A stretch of 64,000 bases of DNA, from positions 62,001 to 126,000 of the forward strand of contig NZ_JADMKU010000001.1 in assembly GCF_018219815.1 (NCBI RefSeq). The letters run 5' to 3'. The translations under genes were made by a program, and so were the position numbers. Every line of letters begins with the position of its first letter. Position 1 is the stretch's first letter. The stretch is from Thalassovita aquimarina. GTDB taxonomy: Bacteria; Pseudomonadota; Alphaproteobacteria; Rhodobacterales; Rhodobacteraceae. The notes under the pieces were generated by a model. That model searched no databases, had not been told where the DNA came from, and worked only from the letters and a program-made list of their open reading frames with translations. Positions 59,103 through 64,000 of this stretch are shown here, one piece after another.

Positions 59103-60860
59103 TTAGGCGATTATATCAATGCCCGTGTCGGGGCCTGCTTGCATGGATTGTGCCGAAATGCCGTCTTCGGACAAATTTTGCTGCATTGCCGTTTCCGAGT
59201 GGGTTTCCCGGCCCGCCTGTCCGCCATGCGGGTTCTGCCCCTGGAAACCCTGATCGCTGCTCGCCTGGTGCTGCGTCAGGTCGAAACCTGCCTTCTGCAT
59301 CATCTCGGCCAGACGCGATTGGTTGTCGTTCAGCATCCGCGCCGCAGCGTCGGATTCAGTGACGATGTTGACCGCCACGTTGCTGCTGTCGCGCATGTCG
59401 AGCCTGATCGTCATCTTGCCCAGCTTTTCGGGCTGCAACGCGATTTCGATTTCGCTCTGGCCCAGTTCCTGCGCCGCGCGGATCATCGAGGTCAGGTTCG
59501 TTGGCCAGCCCGGATCAACCATCTGAAGGGTGCGGGCAGGGGCCGCATTCGACGCGGTCGGGGCCGCAGTGGCCACGGTTTCACCCATTTCTCCGGCCTG
59601 CACGGTCACCACACCCGATTGCGGCGCGCTGGCCGAGGCCTGGGCCTCCGCCTGTTGCGCGGCGGCGGCCGCCGTGATCGCGTGCGTGGCCATGGTCTTT
59701 AACATCATCTCGGCCTCGGGGGCGGTCGTGTCGAGGGCCAGCGCCTCGTTGGTCATGCCGTCGAGGACGGGGTCGGCACTGTCCGAACCGCGGGCGGTCT
59801 GGTCCGATGCCGGGGGCGTTTGCGCCGCCGGGGTATCTAATTGTGCTGTCACCGCCGCGGTCCGGCCCCTTCCCGCATCGGCAAGCGCGGCCTGAACGGC
59901 AGTCTTGACCGACTGGTGGGAGGCAGCAGCGGTTTCATCCGTCACAGCGGTGTCATTCGCGGCGGCTTCGTCAAGGCTGCCATTGGCCAGCCGCGCCGCG
60001 GTCGCGATGGCAGCGCCGGGGGCGTCGCCCGCGTCCTCGGCGATCGAAGGCTTGACCTGCTGACCCGGGGCAAGCTGCCTTGCAAGCTCGCTCGCGCCTT
60101 TGCCAGCGGCTTGCGAGGGGGACTGCGCGGCCATGGCGGCCGCATCAATGGTCGTCGCGGACCCTTTGCCGGCGTTCTCTTCCATCCCGACCCGTTGCAC
60201 GGTGGCCTTGCTGACAAGGGCCGCCTGCGCGGTATCCAGGGGCGTAGAGGTTTCAATGGACTTGGCGGCATCGCCTTGAACCGTGCCAACGGCCGTGCCG
60301 GCTTCGCCGGTCCGGGCCACAGAGGCGGGTGCCGGGGCATCGGTTTCGGGAACCGCACCAAGGACGATATCCGCGCGCGCCTTGCCTGCGACCGAAGGCG
60401 CGGCCGACAGGACGGTTTCGGACGTGCCCTGGGCTTCGCCCGCAATCGCCGCCGCGACCGCATCCGGCGCAGGCCCTGCCCCTGGATTCGACGCGGCCGG
60501 GGATGATTCAGTCAGCTTCAGCCGATCGATGGTGCTGGGCAGGCCGGCCTTGTCACCGGCTTCGCCGGACAGGACGGCCAGCGGTAGCAGTGCGGTGCCG
60601 TCTTCGGGCAGGCCGGTTTCCCCATCGACAGGGGTTTCGCCTTCGGCATCGGTTTCGACACTGGCAGAGGTTTCGCCATTGGCAGCGGCTTCGCCATCGG
60701 TTGGCTGGCCGCCGGGAGCGGCAGCGGACTTCCGCGATCCTTGCAGCAGCTCTGCAAAATCGGCGGACCCTTCGCGGTCGCGGGCCACGATACCGGACAG
60801 ATTGGCCGGGAAGATGGAGGGCGCCCCGGCAGCGGAGGCAGGCGTAACGGTTTGCGGCAT
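59103..60860 (-). CDS. fliK: Flagellar hook-length control protein FliK
   Basis: 585 residues from the ATG at 60860 (MPQTVTPASAAGAPS); upstream open codons overlap the preceding gene's end. The first 470 residues are low-complexity Ala/Gly/Glu/Thr sequence, including a short GET-rich stretch (near 55-90), as expected for a molecular ruler. The C-terminal Flg_hook domain is recognisable: ELGQSEIEIALQPEKLGKMTIRLDM and DNQSRLAEMMQKAGFDLTQ near 480-550. It sets hook length and triggers the FlhB switch. Longer than enteric FliK (about 400). Confidence 0.87.
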   Translation of the reverse strand: MPQTVTPASAAGAPSIFPANLSGIVARDREGSADFAELLQGSRKSAAAPGGQPTDGEAAANGETSASVETDAEGETPVDGETGLPEDGTALLPLAVLSGEAGDKAGLPSTIDRLKLTESSPAASNPGAGPAPDAVAAAIAGEAQGTSETVLSAAPSVAGKARADIVLGAVPETDAPAPASVARTGEAGTAVGTVQGDAAKSIETSTPLDTAQAALVSKATVQRVGMEENAGKGSATTIDAAAMAAQSPSQAAGKGASELARQLAPGQQVKPSIAEDAGDAPGAAIATAARLANGSLDEAAANDTAVTDETAAASHQSVKTAVQAALADAGRGRTAAVTAQLDTPAAQTPPASDQTARGSDSADPVLDGMTNEALALDTTAPEAEMMLKTMATHAITAAAAAQQAEAQASASAPQSGVVTVQAGEMGETVATAAPTASNAAPARTLQMVDPGWPTNLTSMIRAAQELGQSEIEIALQPEKLGKMTIRLDMRDSSNVAVNIVTESDAAARMLNDNQSRLAEMMQKAGFDLTQHQASSDQGFQGQNPHGGQAGRETHSETAMQQNLSEDGISAQSMQAGPDTGIDIIA

Positions 60861-60927
60861 GGTTATTCCATGGAGCTTTCGGTTTGTTCTGTGGTTGCGA
60901 TGCAGGTTTCGTGCCAGCCCGCCGGGC

Positions 60928-61299
60928 TCATTCGTTTTCCGTCTGCTGATCCGCGATCCGGGCCTTGTCGGTGAGGATTTCCAGCTTGTGGCCGGACTGC
61001 GCCAGCGCGGTGCGCGCACGGTTCAGACGGTGTTCGGATTGCTTCATCTGCATCGAAAGCGACCGGCGGTGGCTTTCCAACTGCTGCCCGACCCTGAGCG
61101 TGTTTGCCAGCTGCGCGGTGGTCTGCGAATTGGGGGTGGCGATGCGATGTTCATCCAGCAGCCGTTCCAGCGATCCAGCCTGCGCCGCGATCCGGTCGGT
61201 TTCGTCCTGCACCTGGCGCAGCTTGCGCGCCAGTTCGGCCTGCTTGATCGTTTCGGCCTTGGCCATCATGCGCAGAAGATCGCCCTTATGCTTGCTCAT
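60928..61299 (-). CDS. fliJ: FliJ-like coiled-coil protein
   Basis: 123 residues, almost entirely heptad-rich helix with no hydrophobic core segments (AELARKLRQVQDETDRIAAQA, then SHRRSLSMQMKQSEHRLNRAR). Size, coiled coil and position directly after fliI identify it as the FliJ export chaperone escort, although sequence identity in this family is low. Its start overlaps the fliI end by 14 bases. Confidence 0.72.
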   Translation of the reverse strand: MSKHKGDLLRMMAKAETIKQAELARKLRQVQDETDRIAAQAGSLERLLDEHRIATPNSQTTAQLANTLRVGQQLESHRRSLSMQMKQSEHRLNRARTALAQSGHKLEILTDKARIADQQTENE

Positions 61300-62641
61300 T
61301 CAAGTTCCCCAGAAGGTCGAACAATTGCTGTTGGCTTTGCTCGAAGGTCACCTTTTCGCTTTTCAGCTGGCAGATGAAGGCTTCGATCTTCGGCCACAGC
61401 GCAATGGCCTGATCCAGATCCTTGTCCTGTCCGGCGCTGTAACCGCCCATCAGCATCAGGTCGCGATTGTCCATGTAGAGTGAAATCATCCGCCGCAGCC
61501 GCTGGCTTGCCGCCACGTGTTCGGGGCTGACGATGTCGTTCATCACCCGGCTGATCGAGGCGGGCAGGTCGATGGCGGGGTAAATGCCGCGCTGCGCCTG
61601 CGAGCGTGACAGAACCATGTGCCCGTCAAGGATGGCGCGGGCGCTGTCGACGACGGGGTCGTTGGTGGTGTCGTCGCCATCGGCCAGAACGGTGTAGAGC
61701 GCGGTGATCGTGCCCTGACCGGGCAGGCCCGGCCCGCAACGTTCGATCAGCGCCGGGATCAGCGAGATGACGGAGGGCGTATAGCCCTTGGCGGTGGGCT
61801 GTTCGCCAAGCGCCAGGCCCGCTTCGCGCTTGGCATGGGCGACGCGGGTCAGTGAATCCATGATCATCAGCACGTCCTTGCCCTGATCGCGGAAATATTC
61901 GGCGATGGCGGTGGTGCGGTTGGCGGCGCGCAGCCGCAAGAGCGGCGACCGGTCGGCGGGCACCGCGACGACGCAGATCCGCTGTGCCGCCTCGCCGGTC
62001 ATCACTCGGGACACGAAATCGCCCACTTCGCGGGCGCGTTCGCCGATCAGCCCGACCACGATCACATCCGCCGTGGTGTTGTGGGTCATCATCTCGATCA
62101 GCACCGATTTGCCGACGCCCGACCCAGCCATGATGCCGACGCGCTGACCGCGGCCGATGGTCATGGCGGAATTCAGGATGCGCACGCCGACGTCCAGCAC
62201 GTCGCGCACCGGGGTGCGCGCCAGCGGGTTCAGCGGTTTGCCCGCCAGCGGCCAGCGGTCCGATGGACGCGGGGCAGGGCGGCCGTCCAGCGGCGCGCCG
62301 CTGGCATCGATCACCCGGCCCAGAAGTTCGTCGCCGACGTCACACATCCGCCCGGCGCGGCGCAACACGATCGGATCGCCCAGCGTGATCTGCGCTCCGG
62401 AAGTATCAAGGAACAGAAGGTTCTTGCCGTTGGAAAAGCCGATCACCTCGGCTTCTATCGGATCGCTGCCCGGTGCCGCCTGACGCGGGAAGATCTGGCA
62501 TAGGTCGCCGGGGCTGGCCGGGAAGCCGGAACTTTCCACTACCAACCCGTCATAGCGCAGAACTTGTCCGCTGATCTGCGGCGCGCAGCGGTCGGTGAGG
62601 GTGGCCAGATCGTGCTCCAGCCGCTCCAGCAGCACGGTCAT
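61286..62641 (-). CDS. fliI: Flagellum-specific export ATPase FliI
   Basis: 451 residues. Walker A GIMAGSGVGKSVLIEMM near 170, DSLTRVAHAKREAGLALGEQPTAKGYTPSV near 260-290 and the Walker B-like VLMIMDSLTR are the F1-beta-like signatures of FliI. It unfolds and passes substrates to the export gate. GGGAGGAG precedes the ATG at 62641, which overlaps the fliH stop by four bases. Confidence 0.95.
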   Translation of the reverse strand: MTVLLERLEHDLATLTDRCAPQISGQVLRYDGLVVESSGFPASPGDLCQIFPRQAAPGSDPIEAEVIGFSNGKNLLFLDTSGAQITLGDPIVLRRAGRMCDVGDELLGRVIDASGAPLDGRPAPRPSDRWPLAGKPLNPLARTPVRDVLDVGVRILNSAMTIGRGQRVGIMAGSGVGKSVLIEMMTHNTTADVIVVGLIGERAREVGDFVSRVMTGEAAQRICVVAVPADRSPLLRLRAANRTTAIAEYFRDQGKDVLMIMDSLTRVAHAKREAGLALGEQPTAKGYTPSVISLIPALIERCGPGLPGQGTITALYTVLADGDDTTNDPVVDSARAILDGHMVLSRSQAQRGIYPAIDLPASISRVMNDIVSPEHVAASQRLRRMISLYMDNRDLMLMGGYSAGQDKDLDQAIALWPKIEAFICQLKSEKVTFEQSQQQLFDLLGNLNEQA

Positions 62642-63375
62642 TCGACTCCTCCCGGCGGGGCGCCGTTACCGCTTTCGGCCAGCACCGTTTTCACCCGGTT
62701 GGGGCCGGATTTGATATCGACCGCGCCTCGGGACAGCCGGTCATCGGCCTGCAAGGTGCAGTCCGACAGCATGTCGCTGTCCGCAAGGCTGGGCGTGATC
62801 GCGGCGAGGTCGTCGGGATTGAGCGAAATCACGGTGCTTTCCACTGCCTGACCGATCTGGTTCGCCAGGTCTTCGACCTTGGCGGCAAAGGCCTGCGGCA
62901 AGGCGTCGATCCGGCTGCCGGCCAATTCGCCCGCCAGCGTGATCAGGCTGCGTTCCATCGCCAGTCTCAGCGTGGTGTGATGCGCCTCGGTATGATCGAC
63001 AAGCGCCCGCGACAGTTCCATGAAGACCGCGCGCGCTTCTTCCAGTTGCTCGGCGCTGGCGGCGATGGCGGGGTCGGTTTCGGGCGCGGGGTCCGGCGCG
63101 GCTGCGGCGGCTTCCGCCTGTCCCTGCTGATAGCCCTGCGCGAAACCCTCGGTGAAGCCGGTCTTGTGTGCCTTGGCGCGCTCGGCTTCAAGGTCGGGGG
63201 CAGGCGTTGCGGGGGCTGCATCCTGCTGCGGCAATGCCGCATCGGCGATCGGGTCGGGTTTCACGGAGGCGAATTCGCGTCGCCGGAATGCACCGTCGCG
63301 GCTGTCGCGCACCAGCGAAGACAGGGCGTCCAGGTCGAGCGTCCGGATCGGGCTGTCGGAATGGAATCCCATCAT
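62638..63375 (-). CDS. fliH: Flagellar assembly protein FliH
   Basis: 245 residues. The alanine/glutamine-rich middle with AHKTGFTEGFAQGYQQGQAEA near 69-89 shows the G-x3-G repeats typical of FliH helices. The C-terminal part (MERSLITLAGELAG, then EDLANQIGQAVEST) matches the FliH/HrpE-type end that binds FliI. It regulates the ATPase. Two adjacent ATGs (63375, 63372) are possible. Confidence 0.88.
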   Translation of the reverse strand: MMGFHSDSPIRTLDLDALSSLVRDSRDGAFRRREFASVKPDPIADAALPQQDAAPATPAPDLEAERAKAHKTGFTEGFAQGYQQGQAEAAAAAPDPAPETDPAIAASAEQLEEARAVFMELSRALVDHTEAHHTTLRLAMERSLITLAGELAGSRIDALPQAFAAKVEDLANQIGQAVESTVISLNPDDLAAITPSLADSDMLSDCTLQADDRLSRGAVDIKSGPNRVKTVLAESGNGAPPGGVE

Positions 63376-63387
63376 GCGCGCCTTTCG

Positions 63388-64000
63388 TCAGACCATGATC
63401 TCGCCGCCGCGGCCGGCCAGCATGATGGTGCCTTCGTCCGACATCCGCCGCGCCACCGCGATGACTTCCTTCTGGGCCGCCTGAACCTCGGTCAGGCGCA
63501 CCGGGCCAAGCGCCTCCATCTCGTCGACGATATTGGCCGCGGCGCGGTTCGACATGCAGCTGAGCAGTTTTTCCTGCAGCGCTTCGTCGGCGCCGCGCAG
63601 GGCGACGACAAGGGTGCGGTTGTCGACTTCGCGCAGCAGGGTCTGCAGCGCGCGGTCACTCGACTTGATCAGGTTGTCGAACACGAACATGTTGTCCTGC
63701 AGCGCCACCGCCAGGTCCTTGTTGTCCTTGTTGATGATCTTGAGGATGCGCTGTTCCATGTCCTGCTTGGTGAAGTTCATGATCCGCGCGGCTGCCTTCA
63801 CCCCGCCCATCTGCGATGCGCGCAGGCTGGCGTTGGTCTGGAACTTGCGCTGGATCACATCTTCGAGATTGCGCAGCGCGTCGGGCTGCACGGTGTTGAG
63901 TTCGGAAATCCGGTTGATGATGTCGGGCTGTTGTTCCTCGGGCAGCAGCTTCAGAACGTCGGCCGCCACCGCGTGGTCCAGCGACGCCACGATCAGCGCG
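63388..64000 (-). CDS. fliG: Flagellar motor switch protein FliG (5' end outside the window)
   Basis: About 204 residues of the C-terminal two thirds are visible; the frame remains open through the right edge. Middle-domain motif: SLDHAVAADVLKLLPEEQQPDII; further on GGVKAAARIMNF (the FliG armadillo GGxxxxAxILN-type motif). C-terminal torque domain: MFVFDNLIKSSDRALQTLLREVD and LVVALRGADEALQEKLLSCMSNRAA, containing the charged residues that interact with stators. First visible gene of the fliGHIJKLMNOPQR-flhB block, 12 bases from fliH. Confidence 0.94.
   Translation of the reverse strand, partial: ALIVASLDHAVAADVLKLLPEEQQPDIINRISELNTVQPDALRNLEDVIQRKFQTNASLRASQMGGVKAAARIMNFTKQDMEQRILKIINKDNKDLAVALQDNMFVFDNLIKSSDRALQTLLREVDNRTLVVALRGADEALQEKLLSCMSNRAAANIVDEMEALGPVRLTEVQAAQKEVIAVARRMSDEGTIMLAGRGGEIMV

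Noticed and set aside
60600-60720. Tandem repeat in fliK (GET-rich stretch) as a mobile or regulatory repeat
   Set aside because: It is imperfect low-complexity coding sequence typical of the FliK ruler region.
1-64000. CRISPR arrays, tRNA/rRNA genes, insertion sequences, phage or toxin-antitoxin genes
   Set aside because: None seen on either strand; regularly spaced repeats are absent and the dispersed palindromic element encodes no transposase.

Overview
The window comes from a GC-rich alphaproteobacterium of the Rhodobacteraceae (Roseobacter/Paracoccus type). The evidence is the codon usage, a radA-cvpA neighbourhood, alr-mlaE-mlaF, a fused NADH-dehydrogenase-like/SelD protein, a short CysG, a flagellar block running fliG-H-I-J-K-L-M-N-O-P-Q-R-flhB, a perfect CtrA-type box and an ATTC-N8-GAAT operator of SqrR/BigR type. 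It is core chromosome: I see no phage, IS element, plasmid function, tRNA, rRNA or CRISPR array. No gene-free stretch exceeds about 280 bases.

Layout. 1-2470: a truncated winged-helix regulator, a small protein and a Na/Pi cotransporter. 2551-11765 (minus strand): cvpA, radA, a PqiA-like membrane protein, an unknown membrane protein, mlaF-mlaE-alr, dnaB, pyrE and pyrC. 11817-18117 (minus): a tightly packed surface-glycan style operon with three related family-2 glycosyltransferases, one intact sulfotransferase, one degenerate sulfotransferase domain fused to a glycosyltransferase, and an alpha/beta-hydrolase-like protein. 18347-25178: CoxD-like (MoxR), CoxE-like (vWA), XdhC/CoxI and a molybdopterin-binding protein. 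These are split by a methyltransferase, a sulfide-type YeeE/YedE pair and an acetyltransferase. 25199-29113: a flavodoxin and a TRAP transporter with an internal terminator. 29207-34586 (minus): an iron-related cluster of a 54-residue protein, hemP, imelysin, a frameshifted di-heme oxidoreductase, a second imelysin and a DUF1513 protein.

34821-45801: selU facing a fused selD, a short cysG, nadA-nadB-nadC, queC-D-E-F behind a preQ1-I-like riboswitch, and a MarR regulator. 46010-52966 (plus): a fumarylacetoacetate-hydrolase-family enzyme, then the complete hydrogenase maturation set hypF-A-B-C-D-E without any hydrogenase subunit. 53213-64000: two small membrane proteins and the flagellar export/switch operon, which runs off the right edge inside fliG.

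The main unexplained items are these: (1) a modular palindromic intergenic element present five times, sometimes supplying the ribosome-binding purines of the next gene; (2) the glycosyltransferase/sulfotransferase operon and its fusion protein; (3) a 27-bp in-frame duplication in the N-terminal, presumed CheY-P-binding part of fliM whose only differences are synonymous; (4) a frameshift falling exactly in the histidine codon of a heme motif; (5) sequence-level regulatory sites (preQ1-I, CtrA, SqrR/BigR-like, sigma-54-like) that were read directly and need confirmation. All functional statements are by recognition of families and motifs; no database search was run.
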